Positions 11,701-26,700 of a stretch of 64,000 nt of DNA are shown in pieces (the stretch's first letter is position 1; each line of letters opens with the position of its first letter). Source of the DNA: Rhipicephalus microplus. Its lineage: Eukaryota; Arthropoda; Arachnida; Ixodida; Ixodidae. The position numbers and the translations under genes were made by a program. The notes beneath the pieces are model-generated. The model saw only the letters and a list, made by a program, of their open reading frames with translations, had not been told where the DNA came from and did not search any database. The DNA lies in contig NC_134704.1 of the NCBI RefSeq assembly GCF_043290135.1, forward strand, positions 15,516,001-15,580,000, given 5' to 3'.

Positions 11701-14700
11701 TTTTAGAAAGCCTGCTGAGAAGCAGAATGCAGCTTCTATGCTTTCTATGAAACTACAGCTTCTATGCTTCCACGTATTTGCTTATTTAAAGTGGTTTAGG
11801 ATAGCATGCAGGTGAACCTGCGCTAGGCTGTTGAATGCAGGCCTTGGCCAGGCACAAATGATGTAACTTTTTTGCTGTCTGCTATTCCTGCTTTTACACG
11901 AACATTTGTCATAAGTTGCTCTACTGAAACAATGGAAATGATAGACATAGCAAAACATCGTGAGGGGTCAAAGCATACGCAAGAACGATTGCATTCTTAG
12001 GCTCCTGAAAACCTTGCTCACATAATGTGAAGTATGCGCGCTCATAAATGATCGCTTCTGGTGTGCAGCATTTCTACAAGACCCTGAGTGAAGTGAAGAG
12101 TGAAGTGGAGCAAGTGATTCGCCAGGGCCGGCAGCTGGCTGAGAGTGGCGAAGCAGAGAGGCCCTGCAACCTCAACCAGAAGTTGGACAGCATTAAGAGT
12201 CACTACAACCAGCTAGGCGCAAAGGTCATCATTGCTGCTTTATTTCTTGTTTTGCTAAGACTGTGAACATTGACGCCGATGTCTGTGCAGGTAGCTGTGG
12301 TACTACGACATTGCTTCGGGAAACGCTTTATACGCAGACCTGCATTCTTTCTGTGAGGACCGTAAATGAGAAATTATGGTGTTTTGTAGAGGCACCACTA
12401 TGAATATTTCATCAGTGCTTTTAATGTGCCTTTTTTATATTTTTTGCCATTTGCTTGGAGACATTTGCAACTCTGATTGCTAATGTGTGCACACGTAACT
12501 GGCGGTTGTGTGTAAATGGCTGTGCCATTCCGCTGCTTAGCAAAAAGTTGTGTGTTCAATTTCCGGTTGCAGAGTGTTCATTGTGATTGGGCAGAATGCA
12601 AAAATGCTTATGAACTTAAATTCAGGGGCATGATAAGGAATCTCTGGTAGCCAATCTAAGCCACTGCTTTTAGTCAACTTATATAAATGTAAAATTTGTA
12701 ATATAAATATTCATTCTAAAATTAATTGCTTATGTGGGTATTAGTTCTACTGTATATAATTGTTCATATTGCCTGCCGATGAGTATGATACGATGAAGCG
12801 CTTTTCTGTGTACACTTTGTGGATCTGGTGTTCAATGGGCTGTCTTCATAAGAGACCAGGTGCCTTATCATATAGGCATACTGTTATGTTGCTTTGTAAC
12901 TTCAGGGTTCTTAGATACTGTTCTACTTCCATATTTTATGAAGGTTGACGGGTAAAAATGAATGCAAGGGCATGAGAATTAGTCTCAATCTCTCAATCTA
13001 TCTGTGTATGGTGTAACATTTACTCTTATATTGTGTGCACATGGCTTATGCCCCAAACTTATATCGCAGCAATTTTGGTAATTAGTACAGAACATGATTG
13101 CGAGCTTCGTGCTTTGATTTGTAGTTTTGTCTTTGCATTGATTAAAAACATAATTTAACATGTTCAATTAGGTGACAGAGAGCAAGAGTGTTCTTGAGCA
13201 AGCTCTACGCCTAGCTCGGTGTCTCCAGAAAGAGATGATCGCCCTTCACAACTGGATGGCTGCAACTATGGAAGAAATCGAGAAGCCTCCTGGTACCGAA
13301 GACGAGCTCAAGTTTGCGGAGGTAAATACATTGTACTTGAGCTAGTGGAACCTTTAACAGTTACTGTGTTCCTATGACTTACAATCAAGTAAAGACAACC
13401 AACAACTGCCGATTGTTTGAAATATAAATGAAGCATAAATATTTAGTATTTCAATGCTTGCAGAAGGAACTCGAAGGAAATCCATTTTTAGTTGGTCTTC
13501 TGTTCTTGTAGAAACTTAGCGAACCAGGAAAATGTGTTAACAGGAGTTCAATTACTGAGCGATGAATAGGGATGCAAAATTTATATACAAAACCAATTTT
13601 AATAGAATCAGTTGTTCTATTTGAGAAGCAGTTCTTTTTAAGAAACTGGTTTACTGAGGGTCTACTGTACAGTGAGCTTCTTGAGTACAACCACTTCATG
13701 CTTGCCTAATTTTTTAACTGTCAGTTATTGTACAGATCATGTGGTTGATATTTAGTCAGCATTATGACTTGTTGTATGAGACAATCATTCCCCTAATGCA
13801 AGGGAGCAGCTGGCTCACTGTCCAGACTGGGGCGGACAGGGCTCCTAGACATTCTAATCCGACTGTGACTGCTACTTCAAGTCTAACTCCTGTGCTTCTG
13901 CATGCCTTGCGATAAAAATGAAAGTTGGTGGCACCTTCAAAGTGACAAGGTGGTTAAGGTGTCATTGCTCAAGCATTTCAACAATACGGATGGCTGCATC
14001 CAGGCAGCCAAGAAGCCCGTATAATGTTGCGCCCCGGTCTTTATTCACTTTCGCTTCCACAGGGCAAGCTGCGCGAGTTGGAACAGAAGAAGCCTTCGAT
14101 GATCGCCATTGTCGAGCTCAGTGAGGGATTGACAGCGCTTGCGCCTGGCCACAAGCTTCCCTCACTGGCCAACACTGTGCGCACCCTCAAGCAGCAGTGG
14201 GCAGCTATTGACGACAACCTGCGCAAGAAGGTGCCCCTGGTGAGTGCTCTTCTTTGCAGATCCAGCTGAGTCTTCGCTGCACAGTAACAAATATTTAAAC
14301 CAATACTTGACAATGAAACTATGCTGAACTATGTTTCTATCATTCCAAAGCTTCTGCTGCTGTTCTACTCTACCAAAAAAAAGGAAACCATCTATTCTTA
14401 CCATGAGGGAAACTCCTAGTTAGAACAGCTAGTGAACTAGAACAGACACAATGATGAAAAGCAAACAGCACTGCCACCTTCTAGTTTTCTTGACAGTTTG
14501 TTGTTACAGCTTGCATTTTTACTGTGTGGGGTGTCATTTTTTCATTGTAAAGAACTAAACATGTTTTTCTGAAGGAAAGAAATACAGAGCTCAGCAACTC
14601 TTGAGAACTTTTACTCTGCTACAATGGCTCAAATATCAGAAAGCACCCCTTGGAACATAACGTGGTGCACTGATGTATCTACACTGAAATTCTGGCCTGA

Positions 14701-17700
14701 GAAAAGACAGGAACAAAACTCGACCTTCATTTCTTTTTTTTGAGTATAAACTCTTATTGCCGACTAATTAACACGGCATAAAAATTTGTGCCCAAACTTC
14801 TATGTTTGGCATCTTGTCATGACCTACAGGAAATGGTATGTACTCACAGGAAATAGTATGGAAACTTGTAGGTTGAGTTGTTGGTTCCCTTACAGTGCAA
14901 TGTAGCCCTTTTTTTTTAAAGCCAAATGTTTGCTAGGTGAGAATAGTTGCTGTCAACACTCACTGCATCAAAGTGATTGACACATCATGTTCGAGCTTGA
15001 GTAAGTTCTGGAGAAAATTTGAAAAATTCGCATCGAATTATAAAGTATGATAGATAAAACAATACAACAGCTTTTCACTGCGTATGAATGCTGAGACAAG
15101 CACAGCCTACTTGTTCTTTCCCAGCCATGTCAGGCCTGTATGCTCTTGCCTCAAGCTTAGGGTATATTTTAAGTAGCACATTAAGCTTCCTCATAATGTG
15201 TCTGAGTTTCAAAAGAAGGCCACATATGCATCAGGGAAAGTTTACAAAGAACTTTTTTTGTAAATTTATGAAGTGGTTTTTCATGGTGCAATACTGTGTG
15301 TAATACTGTGGATGGTGATGCTGCCAGTCTGGTCATGCTGCTTATTAGTGGGGAAGTAGGCTTCTCAGATGTCTCAACTGCCTGACTGAAAGCCTTATGG
15401 ATACCAATATTTTAGGGGCGAAGCTCCTTATGGCGTGGCTTGTGCGTCCCTCGTAGTACGTAACCACCAGTGGCACATACCCGAAATAGGTATAACATTT
15501 GACCTCCAAATTGGTGTCGGTGAGAGATTTCTTCTGTGCGTTGTTTAACAATAAAAAATAGTGCTCAATGTACATGCCAATGGCTGCTAATGGGGAATGA
15601 GAGACAGGAGCATTCGGCTTTTAGTCAACGTGCACGCTGCAATCCCCATTAGCAGCCATTGGCATGTACATTGAGCACTATTGGACAAGAAAGGGTTGCT
15701 ACATTATACTCGCTGAATGTAACCTCCTTAGTTTTAGAAAGGTTTAGCGAGCGTTGAGCCGCAGGGCCATGAATACAATGAACTAGTATATACCATGAAT
15801 GAATTCGAGGTGGTTAAAGGGGGGAAGCAGATACGAAGCGCAAGCCGTAAGAAATTAAAAGCTGAATCCTCCTGTCTCTCATTTCACATTAGCAGCCACT
15901 GGCATGTACATTGAGCACTATCTGACAGGAAAAGGTTGCTACGTTATACTCGCTGGGTGTAACCTCCTTGGTTTTAGAAAGGTTTAGCGAGCATTGGGCC
16001 GCAGTGCCATGATTACAGGGAACTAGTATATACCATGAACTCAACGTGGTTGAAGGTGGGAAGTAGACCCGAAGCGCAAGCCGTAAGAAAGTGTGCGTGT
16101 GCCACCTCTCGTTTAGTCCTTGGAATGTCCACTGAATGGCGGTGCTTCTATATGGGGAATATATAATAAAAAGATGCGAGATGGTGGGACTTGGAGTGTT
16201 GAATAGATGGACGAACGGACACACAGACAGATGCATGGATGGAAGCATGAACGGATGCAGGGGCGGATGCATGAACGAACGCAGGGACGGGCGCACGAAC
16301 AGACGCATGGACGGTCACACAGACAGACGCATGGACGGACGAATGCTTTGCCCCCCTCTCCATCATTCACTCCGTGGATATGCTGCCATTTTTTTAAAAT
16401 TAAAGTTCTTTCAATAAAAATAAAGTTGTTTTGATCAATCAACCCATTTTATAAGATGGGTAATAACGTGTGTAATGTTTCCTTTCTCTCTTTAGCCTAT
16501 GGCTTCAACTGTCTTATTTTTGTGCTTTCAGGTGGCGTTATGATTATTATTATATCTTATTGATCTTTAAATTTCTAGAAGGTGGCCCGTGTGTCTTTTT
16601 GGTGGTAGCAATCATGTTGTGGTGTGTGGTGTTGCAGTTATATATGGTTGTATATGCTGTTAACTTAACCTTTGAGACCTCGTGCAACTGTTCACGCTTC
16701 ACGTTATGCATGCATAGGATTGTAGGCTTATCTTCTCGATGCAACCACTCTTGTAGGGTCCCAAGGATGTGGAGAAGATGTTCTCCCGCTTCTGTAACCA
16801 CCTGACAGCCATCAAGACGTGGCTTGAAGGGGCTGAGCTTTACTTTGTTGCAAAGTCAGAGTACAAAGAGTCGGCTGCTGGGCAAAGAAAGCTCAAGGTT
16901 AGGATACCTGACTTATTTGCTTGTTCATTTATTTTCTCAAGAACCTTATATGCTATTACTATTGTGCCTGCCAAGTGCATGACGTATCAAAACTCTTTGA
17001 ATAGTGAGTCATTTGGTTGTCAAGATGAATAGTAATGTTATTTTAGCATTATTTGGTGCTTACTGACGATTGTCTTGGCACAGTTATCGCATTCATGTTA
17101 CCACTGATGTACAAGGTGTGCTTACTGTATTGGAAACTTTGTGAACACTTTTATTTAGGCTTGTGCAAATACTATCAGAATGCTTCAAATATTTGAACTC
17201 TCTTCATTTTGAATTTAAACTACTGAAAATTGTCTATTTGACAAATTTTTTATTGCCTGTTAGATCTCATTAATATTTTGTCTGACAAAGAAAACGAGCC
17301 CTTAAATGTACACTTTATTCATTGAAGACTTCGAAGTATTTGAAATGAACGAATAGGTGTATATTAGTCTGCACGTAACCCTCTGCAAAGATGGTTTCAC
17401 TACAGTGCAAATGAGCTAAACCATGAAAAAACAGTTCAGGGGAAATCTGCACTGCCGCGAAGCGTCACTTCAAAGTTAAACGAACATATTACCCTCGCAT
17501 CGATTCATTTTTTTATAAGTTTGAAAGCTTCTTATGGTTTATATACTCTCATTGTGGTAAATTTTAGAATGTAGCATATTTCACAGGTTATCACTTGCGT
17601 TCTACTGAAAGTAGAATTCTGCTATTATTCAAAGTTGTTTGCACCTCCTTTGAACTAGAAAAAATGGCATTCGCAAAGTCCTTGTTTCAGTTCTTAAAAA

Positions 17701-20700
17701 CTTTGTGCAGGTTAATTAGATCATGACAAATATGACCAATTTTTAAATAATATGCGATATACTATATTCAAATTCAATTAGAAATTCAACCAAAATCACT
17801 ATTTGCTCCGAACACGAAATTCACCATTTGCCCAAGCCTACTTTTATTGCTTTAATCATCTGATGAGTCCAGTGAGATTTTACACATAATGTGAATAGCA
17901 CACTGTGTCATGTGTCAAGCAACATTGACTGCCCTGTTGTAATGTGTGCTGATGCGTGTATGCATGGCTGAAGATGTTTGCTTGGAAATGCCAGCTCATC
18001 TGGTGGCCAAGCCTTTTGCTTAAAGCTGTGCCTCAGTCACGAGAATAGTTTCTGTACACACACTGCTGCATTGCATTGAATGGGAGCTGATAAATTAAGG
18101 GAGATAAAAGGAAATACATGAGAAACATGGGCAGTTTAATGCAAGATCGCCATTAGGCTATACTACAATTTACATGAATATTTTCACTATTTTGCGATTC
18201 CAAATGCACCGACATTTTGCAGCATTTCCTCTTTATTTGTAGCAATTAACTATTTGTTTCATGGTTTACAGACAAACTTTGATGAAGTGGCATTTCGTTT
18301 GCAGTCTTCACTGCAGATTTGGAAAGTTTAGTCTTGTTTTAGCGTTTTTCGTCATGTAACATTGGAATTGCTCAGTGCTTGACAGATAAATGCTTTTGGT
18401 TATGAAATTAGTTTTTCTTGCTCGCACTCGCAGAACTTGCAGGTGGAGATGGCTGAACAGAACACGAGGGTGCAGATGCTCAAGGAGGAAGCACTTGAGC
18501 TGCTGCGTCAAGGACCCAGGTACAGCAAGACCGTGGAGTCCGAACTGAGTGCCCTCAGCGAGAGATGGAACGCTGTGGTCGAGAAGCTCAAGGTTATTCA
18601 TCTTTCTCTCTCTACAGTCATGCATCTTCTGAGGTCACTGAAAGTGGGCCCAAGTATTTACAGAAAGTTTTGAAAGGCCGACTTGCAAGATTAGTATTTT
18701 ACTGTATGGGCCATTGTTTAAGAGAACACCCAACCATTGACTAAGTCAGTGTAACTAGAAAATTTTCAATCTTATTGATAAGTGGCTAATGTAATCACAT
18801 GAAAGTACATCTTTGCATAAAATATCAGTCTGATGTCCTTCGTGTCATATCTCGGCTATGATTGATGTTGAAATACCATCTGCATGTTCTCTTCAACAGG
18901 AAACCACATACAAAGGTTTAAATTTTGGTTGGACTATTGTTAAAGGGGGCATACAGGCAGCCGGCTTATACCTTTCAGGCTTTGCAGTTTGCTGTTGCCC
19001 ACGGAAGTGCTGTTAAAGTATTACGCATGAAAAAGTGCCGGTGCAATCTTTCGCATGTTCTTTGTGGTGAAGCTTAATGCTGCAGTGAGGAATTTTCTTA
19101 TGATCTGCCAAAGTGTGTTCCTTTAGCAATGGATACGCCTGTATGCCTAGCACTGACTTTTTATTGATAATATCAACGTGGGCTAATATTCTGAAATTTT
19201 GAATATTAGATTCCATAGTTTCCCATTAAATTTGGTTTTTGAATTGTATAGCAGCTTCAAATTGAATATTTATGACCATTTTGAAATGGAAACCACACGC
19301 AAATAAACTCAAGACTGGTGCAGAAGTGTGATAAATTTTATTCCTGCCAGCACATACTATGGGTGTGAGACATAACAGTTTACGTTGCAAAAGAAGGGGC
19401 CATACCTCACTTGAACATGATGAGTCTAGGATGAGTTATTTGATGAGTCTCCATATTTGTTCCTGAGGCTCCATTTATGCTTTTAATAATAGAATCGAAA
19501 ATACCGTGAAGTGAGCATTGGTTATTGTAGAAACTGTTGTAAAAACCACTTGTGCCATCATATCTTGTCAACCAAACTACTCAAATTTAACTTGTATATC
19601 ATACATAAAAATGATTCTTTTGGTTGTTTTTCTTGGTGGTTCTTTTTGGTTGTAAAAAAAGGGGTTAAATTTAGAATGTGTTAAATCTTAGTTTCTCAGT
19701 ACAGAGAATTTGTGTTGGTCTTTCTTTTCTTTAGACTACACAGAGCCTAGAACCAGTATGCATAGAGGTTCAGCGATCTGTCCTGAATGAGCTGAGGGCT
19801 TCACCTGTCAACTTGTCATCAACTTCATCGGAGGCAGATTTGTCAGCAATTGAGCAGCTTGAGGCCAAGCTGCGCCAAGTGAACAAGAGGGTTGAGGCTC
19901 TGGAGACACACCTCGACAAGGGTTTTGAACTTGTCACCAATGATGTCCTTGAGGAGAGTGAGCAGATGATAAAGGTGAGGCCTATTCATTGTTCTACTAT
20001 TTTGCTTGTGTTACTGGCTGAAGCCAGTACAAAGAAAGGCCAGTGGAGTTTAAGGCATGTATTTACAGATTAACCGTGTACTTATATTTTATTTTTGACT
20101 AATGCACTCGTGCTCTTAATCTATTTTATAAACAAACTGTTCCAGTATTCACAAACCAGTTGTATAATCATTTTTTGTTGTCCTTGCGATTCTTGTGCTC
20201 TTAACAGACCTTAGGCACAAAAACGGTTAAGAAAACAACAAGTTAGTACAGGGCTAGATTGTGACAAGTTACGTAAAAGTCTAAGAGCCACGTGGATTGT
20301 GTGCATGTGTAGACAACTTGGGTGGAGCAAGCATTCCCTCGGCCGAGCAATTGTTTTCCTTTGATAAAGAGTGCAATGAATTTTAAAAAAGAGGGTAAAT
20401 TGAAACAGTTAATCGGCTTCTTCTCACCACTTGGATGTCTCGTTTTTGCTGGTACTATAATATCTGCAGGAATAGATCACAAGTTGATTTTTTTTTAATA
20501 GAGCCTTTTTTGTATTTGTAAGTCTTTTCTCTGTAAGAAGAAGTATAGGAAGTTTATAGCCTTCTTGTTACAAAGAAGCGAGCCAGGGCTGAAGATTAAA
20601 ATACCACGAATTAAATATTGAATCCATTCTAGCGTCGGCATTGCCAAGTCATAAAAGGGATAATTGACAAGAGAGAGAGAGAATAAAATGAAGAAAAAGC

Positions 20701-23700
20701 CACAAGGAAATCCGTGTATATTTCTCAGAAAGGAAAGCTTCAAGTTGAGGAAACGTTTGTCCTGGTCCACGGAGGACGAAGCATTTAGGAGGTGCAACAT
20801 CACTCCTTGAGGTGACCAGATAATGTCACATTGCTGGAAAGCAACTTCAAGCTGGCTGCCTCTGGCATCCGAAAAGGGAATTGTCACGGTTTTTGATAGA
20901 ACTGGTCACTCGCCTTTCTCATGTTCCGCCGCAGTCATGGGGCGTAGACGCGGAGTGCCTTCAGCCGCGTTCGTTTTTTCCTCCATATTTTCTCCACAAT
21001 TCACGTGCCCTCTGATGTAAACACCACTGTTGTTGTCTGGTCGCGAACGCTGTTAAAGAAAGTGAGGGTACACGCGCTTGCTCGGCTGCGGCCCGTCCGG
21101 TAGCGTCGTCTTCTTTCCTTTTTGATGGTTGCGGCTTCGTGCTGCAAGACACCGCCAACTGGAATGCCCAATCGGAGCTTATTTTTTTGTATTTTATGTG
21201 ACGTTGTCTAGATATCTGCGGAGCGCCATTTTATTCTGAGTTTCACCTCCTAAATATTTTCTCCTGCATGTCCTGGTGTGCAAATTGAACCCTGGACCAA
21301 CGCCTTTCAGTTTTATCAGTTGAGTTAACTAGGATAATACCGGTAAGTAGAACAAGGATGGCAATAACCTGGTTAGCTCAATCTTTAGAGTGACCATGCC
21401 TGTAAGGAATTGGTCCTGGGCTTGACTGCTGGGTCGGGTTGAATTTTTCTTCAACTTCAAGCTTTTATTTCCGAGAAATCTGTATGAATTTCTTGGTAGC
21501 TTTGGCTACAGTGTGGCGGTTGTAAATTATTCCTATCACAACACTTCTGCTCCCTTGCGGGTTTCCACAGAACAAATTTGCAATATGCTGATTACAAAGT
21601 CTCGGCTGCCTCGAATGTGTGGTGCGCAGTAGTTCACCAGTTGTGTGGCGGTCTCCACTTGCAGAAGCTCTCATCTGAGATTGAGCACCTAGGGTTGGCC
21701 GTGGACCAGGTGTCGACAGATGTAGACAGGGCTGCGCCACGCCTGGGTCCCGTGCCTGCGGCTCTCGAGCGCCTTCGATTAGAGGCTGAGGCATTGGACT
21801 CTAAGTGGAACACGGTGCGTAAGGCAGCTGAGCAGCGCCGCTCTCACTATCAAGACCTAGTGGTACGCTGGAAGCTCCTGCAGCAGCAAACAGATGCAAC
21901 AGTGGTCCAGATGGTCTTGCTGCTGAGAAATCTTGAGCATGCACGCATGGTCCAGAGTCGACAAAAGGTAGGTGCCTCAACCCTTCAGCAATCATTGACG
22001 AATATCGTATTCATGAGATTTTCTGACAAAATGACGAATGATGTCTATATCTTCTGTAGTTGTGTATTTTGATGCGTGAGGCCCCACTTGTCCTTTCTCT
22101 TTAATAGAGTTTATTCCTCTTCCTCTTTCTGTGTCTCGCCTTTCGTTGCATTGCTGCCTCTGATACCGTACATGCAGTATATTTTTATGCAATCAGAAAA
22201 AAAAAAAAACGTCATTTAGTTTATATAGTGACGCCGTTTTGCTTCGGAAAAAAAACTCTACAAAGTGAATGGAATAAATTTTTTTGTCATTTTGGCACAT
22301 CTTCCTTTTCTTCTTTTGGTCTCAAGAGGCTTCATAACAGGGCAAGACAGCACAAAAATAATGTCAGTAAATGATAGGATAGCCATTTAATTTCACAGTT
22401 TTCTGAGACATTGTGTTCATGTGATCTTGCTGTGTTGCCAGCTTTTACATGTGTTCATAGCAATGTTTGGATAAATCGGTGGATGCATCTTCTAATAATA
22501 TGATCTATCAAATTAACTGTCATCATATCAATTTTCAGATTTAGCGTTATCGTGTTGGCGTGCTTACAGTGTATGTGAAGCATAGCAGCTGTTTTAAATG
22601 TATTGGGAGGATTCATTGGTTTCATCAGACTGTGTCTAACTAAAAAGTGTCGCGTTTGCATGCCTGACGAGGAAAAGTGTGGGGTATAATTCTGCCTCGT
22701 CAGCGAGGACGGTGCGTCAACGAGCACTTAGAGGAACACCAGTACAACATGAACGAAAAGAAAGGGGTGGGTCCCTGAATGCTCACTGCGGGTACTACAG
22801 TAATTCAGGTGTAAGTGACGATGTTTGTAGCACGTGCATGCCCATTTTTCAGGAATGTTCTATCATCAGCATCAGCAGAGGTCAGCTAACCCGCGAAATT
22901 ATCGAGGCTGAATTTATTCATAGGCTGACAGATAAATGTATCTCCAATTTGGTTATTGCTCTTTCCTCTTAAGAATTAGCCTATCTACGCAAAGATAGCT
23001 AAATTTGCAGAGCTATTGTAATGACAATGGTTGAAAAGCAATGCTGCCTATATTGGTGGTTCCCTGTTTTTGAAATAAACATTGTTGCAAGTTAGCGCCT
23101 GTGTGTGTCACGTCTTTCGAATTCTGTGTTTTTCATGCGCTATGTAACTTCAGTGGTATAGCAGGTTAATTTAAAAAAAGATTAGAGCTTTTTTGTAAGT
23201 CAGCATGTTGCAAGTCAGCGTTATTGTTCTTTGTGTGTCTTCGTTTCTTGTCCTATACCAACAGTCTGGCTACTTGAACTCGCAGGCAGCCCTGGAACAG
23301 GCTGCACGCGTAGGCCAGGAGGTCTCTTCCCTTCAGCAGCAGGCTCGATCCCTGGAGCAGGAGCGCGGCGTACCTTCTGCAGCCACTCAAGCCCTTCTAC
23401 AGCGTTTGCTTCAGCTGTGGAACCAGGCCCAGGGACAGATTGCAGTACTGCACTCTCCCGAGCCGTCATGTCGTGTCGCCGACGGCACCCAGACCGAGCA
23501 ACCGTTGGCGGTCATCGTAGACTCCGGTGCTGTCACCTGCATCCCTGACTACGTGGCTAAGGTGGCCAAAGTGCGTGAAGCCCTACTTGCCGTCGGGAGG
23601 CAGGCACATGCCCCCGAGCTCTGCGGAAAGGACTTCGAGGACTTTGAGAAACAGGAAGGTATTCTCAAGGTGAGCTGACATAATTTTGCACTAATGTTTT

Positions 23701-26700
23701 GTCTAGGCTCGTGCGAATATTCTAGTGCTTCAAGTATTCACACGAGTAATACAGTATGAGAATTCGCTTCGTTTCAAATTTAAATTATTGAAAAATTTGG
23801 AGTGTTTGCAATAAACAAATAGGTGTATATTAATCCACATGTAACTTTTTGTGTAGGTGGTATCACTGCAGCGTAGGAGTGCTAAGCCATGAGAACATCT
23901 GCTCAGGAGAAATTCGCACTGCCACAAAGTCTCAAGGTTAAATGAACATAGTGCCCTCAGATCAATTCATCATTTTTTAATGTTTAAAAGCTTGTTATAT
24001 CAGCTTTACCAATTTATGTGCTCTAAGTATAGTAAATTTTGAAACATTACACATTTTACAGATTATTACTTGTATTCTAACGAAAGTTAAATCATGCTAC
24101 TATTCAAATTTGTTTCCACTTCTTTTGAACAACAAAAAAATGGCATTTTCACAGGCCTTGTATCGATTTTTCACAAAATATTTGCAGGTTAGTTGGTCAC
24201 GACAAATGTGCCTATTTTTATTTATAATATGTCATTGATACTATTCTAATTCGATTCAAAATTATTTGAATCATATCATTATTTGTTTCAAACTTTCTTC
24301 GAACCTAAATTTCTTTATTTGCACAAGCCTAGTTTTCTCAGATCTTGCACATTGCTTGCTGCATATATCAACATTTTCTGCCTCATTTCTTGTAAGTTTG
24401 CCGGGTGTTTAGTCATATACATGATTGGATCCGGCTTTTGTGGCATTGAGAGGTGTAGATACATGTTTATCTGGCCAAGTGAAGACTCTCTCTTTAGCGA
24501 CTGTCCTGCAGGTTAGGTTCCGTATCAATTCCAGTTTGTGATAAGCTTGGTTAGATAAGCACACTTAGTTTCACTACTGTAGTCTAGGACTAACTTTTAT
24601 GCTTTTTAATATATGACTATATTGCTTTTGCTATAAAAAAAAGATCCTGTAATTGTGCTCGAACACTTCTAGCATGCAAAATCTTATGAAATGTCATTGA
24701 CAAAAATACATATTTCACTGCCCTTCCTACATGTGCATGTGTAACAGCTTTAGAGACTGTAAGCGCACAACTTGTAGATTTGCTGCTTTTCTTGGTTGTA
24801 AATAAAGAATATCTGTTAGCAAGCATTTGTGCCTTGAAAGTCGTGTTGTTGTCAAGGACACTTTGCCTTTTGAATTTCTGCAGTCTGTGAAAGAAGCCCT
24901 GGATGCCCTCAAGCCTACCGTGGACTCTGTGAAGCAAGAACAGGCAGCCATAATGCAGAAGAGCAATGACAAGGATGCCCTGGAAGTGTCTCGTGCAGTA
25001 GAAAAAATGAGTGAAGACTGGACCAAGCTGAAGCAGGTCTATGCCGACCGTCACAGGTGCGCTGCTTGTCTTTGGGATGTATGAGTTGTCGTCATGGTTT
25101 CATTTACCTCAAGTTGTACAATAAGTTTGAAAAAGAAAAGACGTTCAAACCAATTTTCTATAAGAATGTGAGCTTGGTTGTGTTAGTACTTAATTTTAAC
25201 ACCTATAGCTCACAAAAGAAACAAGACACAAATGTATGAGGTAGACACAGTGCTAACTTCCAACAAAAGTATAATTCTGCGAAGCAGTCCAGATAAATAA
25301 GAAAAACTAGGTAGCAATGCATGCAGGTGCATATGTACGTAGATACTAGGCGTATTAACGCCTAGTATTAACTGTACGTTAATACTAGGCATTAATACTA
25401 GGCGGGCTGAGTAACTCTGGACGAATTGCAACTCATGATTACAGAGTTAGACAAGGAGAGCAGAAAGGTGGGTCTTAAAATTAGTCTGCAAAAAGTAATG
25501 TACAACAACCCCGGAAAAGAGCAGCACTTTGGGATAGCTAATAGTGCACTTCAAGTTGTAAAAGACTATGTCTACTTAGGGCAGGTAATAACGGCGGAGC
25601 CAAACCACGAGATTGAAGTAACTAGAAGAGTAAGAATGGGGTGGAGCACATTCGGCAAGCACTCTCAAATTATGACAGGTAGATTGCCACTATCCCTCAA
25701 GAGGAAGGTATATAACAGCTGTATCTTGCCGGTACTTAGCTACGGAGCAGAAACCTGGAGACTTACAAAGAGGGTTCAGCTCAAATTGAGGACGACGCAG
25801 CGAGCAATGGAAAGAAAAATGGTAAGTGTAACCTTAAGAGAGAAGAAGAGAGCAGAGTGGGTTAGGGAACAAACGGGGGTTAAAGATATCATAGTTGAAA
25901 TAAAAAAGAAATGGACATGGGCCGGGCATGTAGCGCGTAGACAGGACAATCGCTGGTCATTAAGGGTTACTAACTGGATTCCCAGAGAAGGCAAGAAGGT
26001 TAGGGGGAGACAAAAGGTTAGGTGGGCAGATGAGATTAAGAAGTTTGTGGGTATAAATTGGCAGTAGGAAGCACAGGACCAGGTTAACTGGCGGAACATA
26101 GGAGAGGCCTTTGTCCTGCAGTGAACGTAGTCAGGCTGATGATAATGATGACTAGGCGTGTGCAAATATTCAAATGCTTCAAATGTACGAATGAACTGAA
26201 CATTATCTGTATTTGCTTCGATTCGAATTTAATGTATTGAAAATTTCAGAGTATTTAAAATTAACGAATGGGTGTATAGTATTAGCCTGCATGTAACCCT
26301 TTGTAGAGGAGGTTTCACGGCAGTTGAGAGGTGCGAAGCCGTGAAAGCACCTCTAAAAATGTTTATAATTGACATGTACACATATGTTTGAACAGATGGT
26401 TTCACTGCAGTTGAGGGATGCTAAGCCATGAAAGCATTTATTCAAGGGAAGTTAGTGCTGTTAAAATGCTCAAGGTTAAATGAACTTATTTTCCTGACAT
26501 CAATGAATCATTTAAGTTTTATAAAAGCCTGTTACTCCAACTTATATGCTGTAAGTTAATTTTGAAACATAACATATCTGACAGGTTATCTCTTCCATTC
26601 TACCGAAAGTCAAATTTCATTAATATTCAAAGTTGTTCTCACTTACTATTAGCAAACAAAAAAATAAAGTGTTTGCACAGGCCTTGTTTCAACGAAAAAA

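Larger units (their letters stand above)
5799..14062 (+). other. Dys introns between window exons 1 and 11
   Basis: Apart from exons and SINE relics at 7315 and 12498, these introns are AT-rich, without convincing ORFs or RNA genes. Introns of 300-1800 bases here (for example 8142-8979, 10738-11373 and 12225-13171) hold nothing else I can identify. Confidence 0.6.

Noticed and set aside
16113..16442. Cysteine/arginine-rich and histidine-rich open frames
   Set aside because: Produced by a 12-bp minisatellite that is open in several frames on both strands.
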